From NCBI GenBank assembly GCA_015066665.1, contig SVNX01000001.1, forward strand, positions 62,001-126,000: a stretch of DNA of 64,000 nucleotides, written 5' to 3'. Below the pieces are notes generated by a model, which was given only the letters and a program-made list of their open reading frames with translations, was not told where the DNA came from and did no database searches. This document shows, one piece after another, positions 27,006 through 34,884 of the stretch; the stretch's first letter is position 1; each line of letters begins with the position of its first letter. This DNA is from Ruminococcus sp. Lineage in GTDB: Bacteria > Bacillota > Clostridia > Oscillospirales > Ruminococcaceae. The position numbers and the translations under genes are program-made.

Positions 27006-27934
27006 GTGCGGACTTTATGCTGCGTCTGTATGACGGCGACCGGTTTGTGGATGAACAGCCCTGTCTGCAGGTGATGCTTGAGCGTGAGGCCTACACGCCC
27101 TATGAAAAGATGTCGGGTGTGTTTTTATCATCCGGCAGGGATTACGGCAATGTGAATGCGGTGGCTCTCTATCATCACAATGTGCGGATCTATTACGGCA
27201 TGGCCGATCAGATCCGGCAGTACACGGTGAAGGGACGCACATTTGTGCGTGCGGCTTCGAAGAGCTTTACTTCGGTGCTGGCGCAGAATGAGATTGTGCC
27301 GGGGCTGCATTTTGATGTGACGATGGAGACGCTGATGACGTCGTTCTATCAGTTCCCGTATGTGCAGTATGAAAATTATGCAGGTACGGGGTATATTTAT
27401 GTGAAGGACGGCAGCAGCATCTGGGACAGCATTGTGACCTTCGGGTATAAGCTCTCGGGCAATTACCCGTATATCTATGGAAACACGGTGCGTCTGACGC
27501 CGCATGCCTCGCCGAAAACGACGGTTCTGACGGATGGCATTGTCACGGAATGGGGCGAGGAACGGGATACCACAAGGCTTGTGAGTATGTATCATATGGC
27601 TGATATTCAGGGAAATTATGATGCTTACAGCCTTGCAAATCCGGAGGCTGCGAAGGCGGAGATCGTCCGTCACAAGCAGATTGCAATGGAACAGCAGTTT
27701 TTGTACGATCCGCAGCAGGCACTGGTCTTCCGGAATAAATTCTCCTGCCGAGGGGAATATGCACGATATGCAGAATATGCAGGATTTCACAATGAATGCA
27801 TTCATGATCGTGTATCGTGGGGAACATTTCTGCCGGAAGCGGAGATCGGCCGTGTACGAATGACGTACAGCGGCGGAAGGCTGCGCACACGGCTCTGGGC
27901 ATATGACGACGGCTTTTATCATATTGCTGTGTGA
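27002..27934 (+). CDS. Tail-hub/late-control-D-like protein
   Basis: 310 residues. Tyr-rich, beta-rich sequence with VKDGSSIWDSIVTFGYKL, the kind of segment found in baseplate hub proteins of the gpD/XkdQ type. The N-terminal part (RLYDGDRFVDEQPCLQVML) fits the hub barrel of that family. If correct, this is the only tail-type component in the module: no tube, sheath, tape-measure or lysozyme gene is seen. Family identity is tentative. Confidence 0.55.
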   Translation: MSADFMLRLYDGDRFVDEQPCLQVMLEREAYTPYEKMSGVFLSSGRDYGNVNAVALYHHNVRIYYGMADQIRQYTVKGRTFVRAASKSFTSVLAQNEIVPGLHFDVTMETLMTSFYQFPYVQYENYAGTGYIYVKDGSSIWDSIVTFGYKLSGNYPYIYGNTVRLTPHASPKTTVLTDGIVTEWGEERDTTRLVSMYHMADIQGNYDAYSLANPEAAKAEIVRHKQIAMEQQFLYDPQQALVFRNKFSCRGEYARYAEYAGFHNECIHDRVSWGTFLPEAEIGRVRMTYSGGRLRTRLWAYDDGFYHIAV

Positions 27935-28009
27935 CGGACATTTTTCCGTCGTCTGCATATAATGGAACTGGGGAGGAACAGCCGCTCCCCGGGAAGCAGG
28001 TCGAACGTG

Positions 28010-28246
28010 ATGGAAGCACGCACACAGCCGCTCTGCACACTTGCGGAGGGAGCGGAGGCCACGGTATCGGCACTGATGCTGGACGGCATGATCCGCAGGC
28101 GGCTGCAGGACATCGGATTGATTGTGGGAGCACGCATCCGGTGTCTGTACCGCAGTCCTTCCGGAGATCCGGCGGCTTATCTGATCTGCGGGGCAGTGAT
28201 TGCCCTGCGCAGGCAGGATGCTGCCGGTGTGATTGTGGAGAGATGA
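28010..28246 (+). CDS. FeoA-domain protein at the end of the phage module
   Basis: 78 residues from the inner ATG (MEARTQPLCTLAEG). The FeoA-type SH3-like fold is indicated by LAEGAEATVSAL, RRRLQDIGLIVGARIRCLYRSP and the closing GAVIALRRQDAAGVIV. FeoA normally partners the FeoB iron transporter, but no feoB is nearby. It lies 75 bases after the hub-like gene in the same direction and ends at a terminator, so it may be part of the phage-derived operon. The start is uncertain, since no strong ribosome site precedes either candidate. Confidence 0.75.
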   Translation: MEARTQPLCTLAEGAEATVSALMLDGMIRRRLQDIGLIVGARIRCLYRSPSGDPAAYLICGAVIALRRQDAAGVIVER

Positions 28247-28247
28247 G

Positions 28248-28281
28248 AAAAAGCACCCCCATGTGGGGGTGCTTTTTATTT
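28248..28281 (+). terminator. Intrinsic terminator after the FeoA gene
   Basis: AAAAAGCACCCCC-ATGT-GGGGGTGCTTTTT, then ATTTTT. Perfect 13-bp stem. Confidence 0.93.
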
Positions 28282-28341
28282 TTGGGGAAAATCATATGTT
28301 TTTGCGGACGCACTGACTGTTCGGAATTCTCGCCATTGACC

Positions 28342-28372
28342 GAAAAAGCACCCCCGAATGGGGGTGCTTTTC
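28342..28372 (-). terminator. Terminator of the GH94 gene, bidirectional
   Basis: GAAAAAGCACCCCC-GAAT-GGGGGTGCTTTTTC-like stem, nearly the same sequence as the hairpin 65 bp away. It lies 12 bases beyond the phosphorylase stop codon. Confidence 0.88.
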
Positions 28373-28384
28373 AAATTGCATAGA

Positions 28385-30799
28385 TTAGCCCAGTACGATC
28401 ACGATCTCATTGCAGTCAGTCAGATCAGCTGCCTTGATATAGCCGCCGTCGAGCTGCTGGCCGTTGAGTGTGACGCTTGCAACACCGCTCTGTACATGGT
28501 TCGGGTTCTGTACATCGATGCACAGCTTCTTGCCGCGGAAGTTCTTCTTCATCTTGAAGCCATCCCATGCGGCAGGAATGGACGGAGAAATGGTGATGCC
28601 GTCGGCATCCGGACGAATGCCGCAGATACCCTCTGTGCAGCCTACCATTACGGTGGATGCAGTACCTGTCAGCCAGTGAACATGGGATCTGCCCTCGAAG
28701 GGAGATGCCTTGGACTCGGTGAACTGACCATGTACATAGGGTTCGAGCACACGGATCTCTGCCTTGTCATTCATGGCAGCCGGTGCGGATTCCATGAAGT
28801 ATTCAAATGCTCTGTCGCCGTGACCCAGGAGACCCTCTGCGAGGATCAGCCAGCCCTGGGACTGGGAGAAGATACCGCCGTTTTCCTTGGTATCGGCATT
28901 GAAAATATGCATCAGTGCGCCGTCGAAATAGTGCTCCTTGTAGGGCGGTTCGAGCAGCTTTGCACCATAGGGTGTGTTCAGGATCTCGTGAACGGAGTTC
29001 ATGGCCTTTTCAGCCTGCTCCTCACTTGCAAAGCGGGATACAACTGCCCAGCTCTGGGGGTTCAGCCACATATTGGCCTCGGGATCCTTCTTTGCACCAA
29101 CGATCACGCCGTCCTCACGGATGCCGCGGATGAATCTGTCCTCATCCCAGCACTTTTCGAGGGTTTCGCCAAGCTTTGCCTGTACTTCGTCAATATAGGC
29201 AACATACTCTGTATCGTTCTTGTCCTTTGCCATGTCACGGATGACGCTCATTGCATAGTACAGCTGGAATGCCACGAATGTGGATTCGCCCTTTGCACCC
29301 ATGCGCAGGCAGTCGTTCCAGTCAGCATGCAGACCGGCGGGCATATTGTTGGCACCGAGTCTCTCCATGGAGAAGCGGATCGCATTCTTCAGATGCTCAT
29401 AAACGGTAGCCTCGCCGCCGCCCTCTTCTGCATAGGTAATCACTTCATCGAGGAAGCCCTTGTTGCCGCTCTCGCCGATGTACTTAACAATAGTCGGGAA
29501 CAGCCACAGTGCATCGTCTGCACGATAGGACGGATGGCCGGTTTCCTTTGCATAAGCGCTGTTTTCGTTCTGCTCATCGGGGCAGTTCTCGTGGCCGGCA
29601 TTGTGATCGAACTTAACCAGAGGCAGGCCGCCGCCGTTGCTGACCTGAGCGGAGAGCATGAAGCGGATCTTTTCTGCTGCCATTTCGGGATCCAGATGGA
29701 TGATACCCTGGATATCCTGAACGGTATCTCTGTAGCCGTAGCCGTTACGCAGGCCGCAGTAAACGAAGGAGGCGGCTCTCGACCAGATGAAGGTGATGAA
29801 GCACTGGTAGGCATTCCACACGTTCATCATGTTGTTGAATTCCTCGGAGGGTGTCTCCACCTCGAAGTTGGAGAGCTTTTCATGCCAGTAGGACTTGAGG
29901 GCGCACAGCTCCTCATCCACCTTGCCGGGGGTCTCATAGGCAGCCAGAATTTCAGCGGATTCTGCGTCATTCTTCTGACCGAGCACATAGATGATCTCCT
30001 TGGTCTCGCCGGGCGCAAGTGTCAGCTCGGAACGCAGTGCAGCGCAGGCATTGGAGTTGAAGTTCATGGAATCATCGCACTTGCCCTCTTCCACCATGAT
30101 GGGGTTGGAGTAGGTTCTGTAGGCGCCGATGAACTTGTCCAGATTGCCGCAGCCGTCAACAACTTCTGCACCGGCCACACCGAAGAAACGCTCTCTGTGG
30201 TTGGAGCCGTCAGCCCACTTGCCGGAGTTTTCGTTGATGTGCTGGAGGATCTTGTTGCCCTTGCGCTCTGTGCGGGTGATGAACAGGGTGTACTGGAGGT
30301 TAACCTGATCCTGCTCATAGTTATTGTCGTTTGTGAATTCAATGAAACCGAATGCGGAAAGCTTTCTTTCCTTGGAATCATTGTTTGTCACCTTCATGCG
30401 CCATACTTCGTAGGTCTGACCTGCGGGCACATAGTAGGTGGTTTCGGTTGCGATCTTGGCATACTCGGAAGTCATGATGGAGTATGCGGTACCGTGGCGG
30501 CACTCGGACTTATAGGCGTCGAGGGGCTTGCCCACGGGCTGCCATGTAGCGGACCAGAAGTCGCCGTCCTCTGCATCACGCAGATAGATGTATCTGCCGG
30601 GCAGGGCCATCATGGAATTGAAGCGGAATCTTGCGATTCTGCCGTTGGCACCGGACTGCACGAAGCTGTAGCCGGCGGCGTTGTTGGATACGATGGCACC
30701 GTATGCGGGGGAACCCAGATAATTAACCCACGGTGCGGGGGTGTCGGGTCTTGTGATGACGTATTCCTTGTTTGCAAGGTCGAAATGGCCGTACTGCAT
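28385..30799 (-). CDS. GH94 disaccharide phosphorylase, cellobiose-type
   Basis: An 804-residue intracellular phosphorylase, close to the usual length of cellobiose phosphorylases (about 810). The N-terminus MQYGHFDLANKEYVITRPDT matches that family. The catalytic (alpha/alpha)6 barrel holds GYRDTVQDI, whose Asp is the expected general acid, and GLHADWNDCLRMG; VMVGCTEGICGIRP is near the C-terminus. Cellobiose plus phosphate gives glucose 1-phosphate and glucose, saving ATP. Characterised cellobiose phosphorylases, as I recall them, usually read RDSNQD, so chitobiose or another beta-glycoside remains possible. The start follows AAAGGAGAG; the ORF-track start 18 codons upstream is unlikely. Monocistronic. 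Confidence 0.88.
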   Translation of the reverse strand: MQYGHFDLANKEYVITRPDTPAPWVNYLGSPAYGAIVSNNAAGYSFVQSGANGRIARFRFNSMMALPGRYIYLRDAEDGDFWSATWQPVGKPLDAYKSECRHGTAYSIMTSEYAKIATETTYYVPAGQTYEVWRMKVTNNDSKERKLSAFGFIEFTNDNNYEQDQVNLQYTLFITRTERKGNKILQHINENSGKWADGSNHRERFFGVAGAEVVDGCGNLDKFIGAYRTYSNPIMVEEGKCDDSMNFNSNACAALRSELTLAPGETKEIIYVLGQKNDAESAEILAAYETPGKVDEELCALKSYWHEKLSNFEVETPSEEFNNMMNVWNAYQCFITFIWSRAASFVYCGLRNGYGYRDTVQDIQGIIHLDPEMAAEKIRFMLSAQVSNGGGLPLVKFDHNAGHENCPDEQNENSAYAKETGHPSYRADDALWLFPTIVKYIGESGNKGFLDEVITYAEEGGGEATVYEHLKNAIRFSMERLGANNMPAGLHADWNDCLRMGAKGESTFVAFQLYYAMSVIRDMAKDKNDTEYVAYIDEVQAKLGETLEKCWDEDRFIRGIREDGVIVGAKKDPEANMWLNPQSWAVVSRFASEEQAEKAMNSVHEILNTPYGAKLLEPPYKEHYFDGALMHIFNADTKENGGIFSQSQGWLILAEGLLGHGDRAFEYFMESAPAAMNDKAEIRVLEPYVHGQFTESKASPFEGRSHVHWLTGTASTVMVGCTEGICGIRPDADGITISPSIPAAWDGFKMKKNFRGKKLCIDVQNPNHVQSGVASVTLNGQQLDGGYIKAADLTDCNEIVIVLG

Positions 30800-30861
30800 A
30801 ATGGAACTCTCCTTTTTCGGGGATAAATTTTTGTCTTTGTGTAGTATATACACTCATAATC

Positions 30862-30890
30862 ATTGTATCATATCGTGACTTTTTTTGCAA
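30862..30890 (-). promoter_or_regulatory. Promoter of the GH94 gene
   Basis: On the minus strand TTGCAA and TACAAT are spaced by 17 bp, about 60 bp before the start codon. Confidence 0.7.
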
Positions 30891-30992
30891 GGGGTTTTGC
30901 GAATGTTTTTCAGAAAAATTCTGGAGTCACCCCCTCTGAACTGTCCGAGGGGCGGGGCGGAAATTTGACATTTTCCATAAAATGGTGTATAC

Positions 30993-31508
30993 ATGGTGCT
31001 GGATTACACCATGTCCGGTTTTTCCAAGGACGGCAATATGGAAAAGACCTTTGACGGCGAGTGGGATCTGACGGAGAAGCCCGAGGCGGGCGGCGGCCGG
31101 ACGATCGTGCAGGGGGATTACACGGTTACGAGACTGGATGACGAATATATCTGCATCCTGTTTGAGGGTGGTGCAGGCGGCCGTTCGGCGGTGCAGACGA
31201 TGAAGTTTGCCGAGGGACTGATTCTGGATGGCAGCACGATGGAGCGGTACACGCTCGGTGATCTGTACACGGTGGATGCGGGCTTCACTGCGGTTGTGGA
31301 GGCGGCTCTGACTGCGCATGGCGGCGAGAGCAAGCTCAAGGGCAGCGATCTGCAGACATCACTGGAGCACAGCGGAACGCGTGCCTATGGCATTGGTGCA
31401 TATCTGAGGCCCGAGGGGCTGGTGATTGTCCTGCCCGGCATGAGCATCCTTGAGGACTGGATCGAGCTGACACTTCCCTATGATGATGTGGCGGCATATC
31501 GGAAATAA
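30993..31508 (+). pseudogene. Probable N-terminally truncated DUF3298-like protein
   Basis: 171 codons without a ribosome site or signal peptide. The pattern TFDGEWDLTEKP, GLILDGSTMERYTLGDLYT and YLRPEGLVIVLPGM resembles the C-terminal half of DUF3298-type (RsiV-like) exported proteins, which normally start with a signal and a DUF4163-like part. A TTGACA-N17-TATACA promoter overlaps the first codon, so the first ATG could not be translated from it. I read this as a gene remnant; the family call is weak. Confidence 0.5.
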
Positions 31509-31737
31509 AAGATACTGCGAAGCAGCCTGAGGATTCCAAAGGGAATCATTCCCTTTGGCAGGGGGTATGGGGGACAGCGTCCCCCATGAATACTTAAGAA
31601 TACGAATAATAGTTAAATTCAGCCTAAAAGAATATTTTTCCTTTGGTCTTGATTTCTCCTTCCTCTGCGATGCGTGAGCGAGCAGACGCATACCCCTTTG
31701 CTCCATAAAAGAAAAGCCCCCCTTTTTCAACAAACTG
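31509..31737. other. Intergenic region with hairpin repeats, no gene
   Basis: Contains CCAAAGGGAA-TCA-TTCCCTTTGG and ATGGGGGAC-AGC-GTCCCCCAT hairpins (31535-31590), a small relative of the GC-rich elements, then AT-rich sequence. I find no supportable ORF. Confidence 0.7.
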
Positions 31738-31765
31738 AAAGCACACCGGAAAGGTGTGCTTTTTA
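31738..31765 (-). terminator. Terminator of the XRE regulator gene
   Basis: AAAGCACACC-GGAA-AGGTGTGCTTTTT; it overlaps the gene's stop codon. Confidence 0.85.
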
Positions 31766-32083
31766 TGTTGATTCAGTCCGATTCTGCCGGCGCATCAGGT
31801 CAATCAGCGCTGTGATGATTTCCTGCTGGTCTTTGCGGAGGTGGTGGAATGCCGTCATCATGCGTTTATCCTCGCCGGTCGTTTCCGGAGTATAGGAAAG
31901 CAGATCATCCACGGAGATATTGAACACCGCCGCAATCCGGACAAGTGTGGTGCAGTCCGGTTCATGCTTATTCCTGATATAGCCGTTGAGCGTGGTAGGG
32001 GCGATTTTCAGCCGTGCGGCAAGCTCCCGCTGGGACATGCTGCGCTCCTCCAGTAAATTCAGAATCACGTCTCCGATGTTCAT
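31763..32083 (-). CDS. XRE-family transcriptional regulator
   Basis: 106 residues. An N-terminal Cro/cI-type helix-turn-helix (SQRELAARLKIAPTTLNGYIRNKHEPD) is followed by a leucine-rich C-terminal helix that may dimerise (MTAFHHLRKDQQEIITALIDLM). The gene faces away from a membrane-protein gene across 136 bp of AT-rich DNA with inverted repeats, so it most likely represses itself and its neighbour. The start follows GAGGTGATAGT. Confidence 0.9.
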   Translation of the reverse strand: MNIGDVILNLLEERSMSQRELAARLKIAPTTLNGYIRNKHEPDCTTLVRIAAVFNISVDDLLSYTPETTGEDKRMMTAFHHLRKDQQEIITALIDLMRRQNRTEST

Positions 32084-32112
32084 ACTATCACCTCATCCCT
32101 ATTATAAGGCAA

Positions 32113-32138
32113 TATCGGATTTTATGCATAAAAATTCG
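32113..32138. promoter_or_regulatory. Candidate operator of the XRE regulator
   Basis: ATCGGATTTTATGCATAAAAATTCGG is a near-perfect dyad centred on ATGCAT. Related half sites TCGGATTTT and TTCGAATTTTCGG flank the -35 box and lie just after the -10 box of the divergent gene. Confidence 0.55.
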
Positions 32139-32157
32139 GAAAAATCGGATTTTCTTC

Positions 32158-32186
32158 TTGACAAATACGAGAATATGGTATATAAT
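32158..32186 (+). promoter_or_regulatory. Promoter of the membrane protein gene
   Basis: TTGACA and TATAAT with 17-bp spacing, 34 bp before the start codon. Confidence 0.88.
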
Positions 32187-32219
32187 TAGGATAAATTCGA
32201 ATTTTCGGGAGGTATTATT

Positions 32220-32828
32220 ATGGATTCGACTAAAAAACGAAGCGTACCGCTGATGGTGGTTTGTGTGCTGGGACTGCTGATGGTGCCGGGGGAACTTGTT
32301 CCCGTATTACTCGCTTATGTTTCTTTGACAGGAAATTTTCCATTCATTATGGTAAGTCTTGTCGCAGCGATTTCCTTTATTCTGCTGATGATAGATAAGA
32401 ATTCAAAATTCTGTGCAGTCGTTCCGCTGCTTTGCATACCGATCTATCTGGTGGATATAATAGATTTCATACGATATCTGGTGGATACAAAAGATATCAT
32501 ACATCAATTTCATTCTTACGATTTTTTTGACATTCTCTACTTCGGAGCAGTAATTTTCACATCTCTTTTTGCAGTGGCTTGTTTTATACTGTCGCTTTTG
32601 GGCTGTATAAAACCAAAGTTCTCCTGGATGGCACTGGCATCATCTGTAGCAGCAATCGCGTTGAATCTTATGTCTATCATATCAGCAATATATGTTGACC
32701 CTACATATATTGCTTTTTCCCAAATTATCCGTGTAATTTTCAGCGTGAATCACATTTTCTTCTTCTTCGGCATTGCCGTATTCCTGTACGGCCGCTGGAA
32801 GAGAAAACAGGGGGAGTTGTCAGTATAA
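32220..32828 (+). CDS. Small polytopic membrane protein, unknown function
   Basis: 202 residues with about six hydrophobic helices (for example VPLMVVCVLGLLMV, FIMVSLVAAISFILLMI, IFTSLFAVACFILSLLG, FFFFGIAVFLYG) and a basic C-terminus. No family recognised. Base composition is clearly more AT-rich than the surrounding genes, which suggests later acquisition together with the divergent XRE regulator. The start follows GGGAGGTATTATT. Confidence 0.75.
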   Translation: MDSTKKRSVPLMVVCVLGLLMVPGELVPVLLAYVSLTGNFPFIMVSLVAAISFILLMIDKNSKFCAVVPLLCIPIYLVDIIDFIRYLVDTKDIIHQFHSYDFFDILYFGAVIFTSLFAVACFILSLLGCIKPKFSWMALASSVAAIALNLMSIISAIYVDPTYIAFSQIIRVIFSVNHIFFFFGIAVFLYGRWKRKQGELSV

Positions 32829-32858
32829 TGCAAAAGCCACGGCAACAGCGATGTCCTC

Positions 32859-32887
32859 TTGACTTTTTATAAAAAATCGTGTATAAT
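32859..32887 (+). promoter_or_regulatory. Promoter of the antitoxin RNA
   Basis: TTGACT and TATAAT with exact 17-bp spacing. It points toward the toxin gene's 3' end with no ORF following. Confidence 0.85.
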
Positions 32888-32893
32888 ATAAAA

Positions 32894-32985
32894 AAGAGAG
32901 CATACCGATGACGGTCGCTCCCGAGTAAAACAGCTAAAGAATAACCGCCTAACTTTGGAACGTGGGGCGGTTATTTCTTTTTATC
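32894..32985 (+). ncRNA. Putative type I antitoxin RNA
   Basis: A short transcript predicted from the promoter at 32859-32887 to the terminator AATAACCGCC...GGCGGTTATT with TTTCTTTTT. Its last 45 or so bases are antisense to the 3' end and stop codon of the holin-like toxin gene on the other strand. Its 5' part (GAGCATACCGATGACGGTCGCTCCCG) resembles the toxin mRNA leader, with an ACCG-ATGA-CGGT hairpin. The layout matches convergent pairs such as txpA/ratA. Confidence 0.75.
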
Positions 32986-33075
32986 ATTGTGAAAAATCAT
33001 ATACAAAAGTGAAGTGAATCCGACAAGGAAAATGCCTGTCTGGATCAAATCTGACACTGTTATGTATTGTTCCAT
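32971..33075 (-). CDS. Holin-like type I toxin peptide
   Basis: A 34-residue peptide, MEQYITVSDLIQTGIFLVGF then TSLLYMIFHNDKKK: a polar start, one membrane helix and a Lys-rich end, as in putative holin-like or TxpA/Fst-type toxins that disturb the membrane. It has its own promoter and a ribosome site GGGAG that sits in a hairpin, CTCCC-GGAA-GGGAG, so translation is likely restrained. The stop codon lies in the shared terminator stem. It appears in the ORF track only as the end of a longer spurious frame. Confidence 0.8.
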   Translation of the reverse strand: MEQYITVSDLIQTGIFLVGFTSLLYMIFHNDKKK

Positions 33076-33136
33076 GATATCACTCCCTTCCGGGAGCAAG
33101 GAATGACCGCCACCGTTATGATATGCTCTTATGATT

Positions 33137-33165
33137 ATTATACAAATATCTACAGGGTTTGTCAA
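33137..33165 (-). promoter_or_regulatory. Promoter of the toxin mRNA
   Basis: On the minus strand TTGACA-N17-TATAAT, a consensus promoter about 60 bp upstream of the toxin ATG. Confidence 0.9.
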
Positions 33166-33232
33166 GAATTTCCCTGATTTTAGAGCGGAAAATAATCGAG
33201 GCGGACAGTCACATTGTCCGCCTCGTAATATT

Positions 33233-34582
33233 TTACACCAGAGAAGAAGTGATAAACACATCATATGTGCGGCGCACTGCCACATCATAGATGCAGCGGA
33301 TGGCCTGATGCAGATCGTGCTCGTTTACGCCGACAATGACGTTCAGCTCGCTGGAGCCCTGGTCGATCATCTTTACATTGATTCTTGCATGTGCCAGTGC
33401 TGCAAAGATACGGGCTGCTGTACCATGTGTGCGGCGCATGCCCTTACCGACGACTGCCAGCAGTGCAACCTCATGCTCGATCTCAACATGATCGGGATTC
33501 ACTGTCTTGCGCAGTGCCTCGAGGAGCTGGTCTTCCTTGCCCTTCAGACTGTCTGTGTCAACAATCACGCTCATGGTGTCAATGCCGGAAGGCATGTGCT
33601 CGAAGGAAATGCCAAGATCGGCAATGACATTCAGTACGTCACGGCAGAAGCCGATCTCGCTGTTCATCATGGACTTTTCAATATTGATCGCAGAGAAGCC
33701 CTTCTTGCCGGCAATACCGGTGATGGTGCGCTGGCTCTCTTCTGCGGAATCGTCCGGAATGATCATTGTGCCGGCATCCTCAGGACGGTTGGTGTTGCGG
33801 ATGTTGATCGGGATGCCTGCGGTTCTTACAGGGAAAATGGCATCCTCATGCAGTACGGATGCACCCATATAAGCCAGCTCACGCAGCTCCTTATAGGTGA
33901 TGACCGGAATTTCAAGGGGCTGGTCAACGATTCTCGGGTCAGCAACCAGCATGCCGGATACGTCCGTCCAGTTCTCATATACGGAAGCACGAACGGCTCT
34001 TGCCAGCAGAGAACCGGTCACGTCGGAACCGCCTCTGGAGAAAGTGCGGACAACACCGCTCACGGAACGGCCATAGAAACCGGGAATGACAGCACACTCT
34101 ACGCCTTCCAGACGCTCACGGAGCTTGGCAACGGTCTCGTGACGCATCATCATGCCCTCATCGTTGAAGACAATGACATCGGCAGCATCAACAAACTCAA
34201 AGCCCAGATATGCTGCAATGATGATGCCGTTGAGGAACTCGCCGCGGCTGGCAGCATATTCTCTGCCGGCAGTGGCCAGATTCTGTCTGATCTGCTCGAA
34301 CTGTGCTTCAAGAGAAACATCCACGCCAAGGTCAGCAATGATGCCGTTGTAACGATCCTTGATCATCTGGAAATCGGCTGTGAAATCCTCGCCCAGGCTT
34401 GCCTTTTCATAGCAGGCATAGAGCATGTCGGTCACCTTGATATCAGCATCAAAACGCTTGCCGGGTGCGGAGGGCACCATGAAGCGTCTCTCGGGATCTG
34501 CCTTTATGATTGCGGCTGCCTTCTTGATCTGGCCTGCATCTGCAAGGCTGCTGCCGCCGAACTTAACTACTTTAACACCCAT
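33233..34582 (-). CDS. Aspartate kinase
   Basis: The enzyme phosphorylates aspartate, the entry to lysine, threonine, methionine and diaminopimelate synthesis. The 449-residue protein has the N-terminal kinase motif VKFGGSSLADA, the substrate-binding FSRGGSDVTGSLLA, and two C-terminal ACT-type domains (SEIGFCRDVLNVI, ALLAVVGKGMRRTHGTAARI) for feedback by amino acids. The start is the ATG after GAAAGGAAACAGATT. It is a single gene with its own promoter; no lysine riboswitch fits in the short leader. Confidence 0.94.
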   Translation of the reverse strand: MGVKVVKFGGSSLADAGQIKKAAAIIKADPERRFMVPSAPGKRFDADIKVTDMLYACYEKASLGEDFTADFQMIKDRYNGIIADLGVDVSLEAQFEQIRQNLATAGREYAASRGEFLNGIIIAAYLGFEFVDAADVIVFNDEGMMMRHETVAKLRERLEGVECAVIPGFYGRSVSGVVRTFSRGGSDVTGSLLARAVRASVYENWTDVSGMLVADPRIVDQPLEIPVITYKELRELAYMGASVLHEDAIFPVRTAGIPINIRNTNRPEDAGTMIIPDDSAEESQRTITGIAGKKGFSAINIEKSMMNSEIGFCRDVLNVIADLGISFEHMPSGIDTMSVIVDTDSLKGKEDQLLEALRKTVNPDHVEIEHEVALLAVVGKGMRRTHGTAARIFAALAHARINVKMIDQGSSELNVIVGVNEHDLHQAIRCIYDVAVRRTYDVFITSSLV

Positions 34583-34662
34583 AATCTGTTTCCTTTCTGA
34601 ATCAACGGTGTTCCGCCGGTGTGCGGAACGCCTGTATTTATCGCTGTTTTTCCATGTTTTTA

Positions 34663-34690
34663 TTATATTCCATTTTATACAAAAAATCAA
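34663..34690 (-). promoter_or_regulatory. Promoter of the aspartate kinase gene
   Basis: On the minus strand TTGATT and TATAAT with 16-bp spacing, about 80 bp before the start codon. Confidence 0.7.
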
Positions 34691-34790
34691 TTGGGATTTG
34701 AGACAAATTTTTATCGCTCTCATTTGCTTTTTTGGTGAATACGACTGTTTTTCTGTGGCGTACAGGCTGAAGGGCAGGGCCGGATCAGGT

Positions 34791-34846
34791 TTAACCTGAA
34801 TTTAACGGCCGCATGCTGTCGGATTTTACAATCCGCAGGGTATAAT
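34791..34846 (+). promoter_or_regulatory. Pho-box-like promoter of Na/Pi transporter 1
   Basis: TTAACC-N5-TTAACG (34791-34807), then TTTTAC at +33 from the first hexamer and TATAAT at 34841-34846. No good -35 box lies at the right distance, which fits activation by a bound regulator. The same spacing recurs before transporter 2. Confidence 0.72.
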
Positions 34847-34884
34847 AGAAATGTAAACTACATCCGATGAAAGGACGTTTTCCC

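Noticed and set aside
20142-28246. Complete inducible prophage
   Set aside because: No integrase, repressor, replication, lysis, tail-tube or tape-measure gene, and no flanking direct repeats or tRNA gene were found.
28358-30826. 822-codon + strand ORF opposite the GH94 gene
   Set aside because: Exact shadow of a well-supported phosphorylase on the minus strand; no ribosome site or recognisable domain.
34583-34662. Lysine riboswitch before the aspartate kinase gene
   Set aside because: The leader between the promoter and the start is only about 75 bases, too short for that aptamer.
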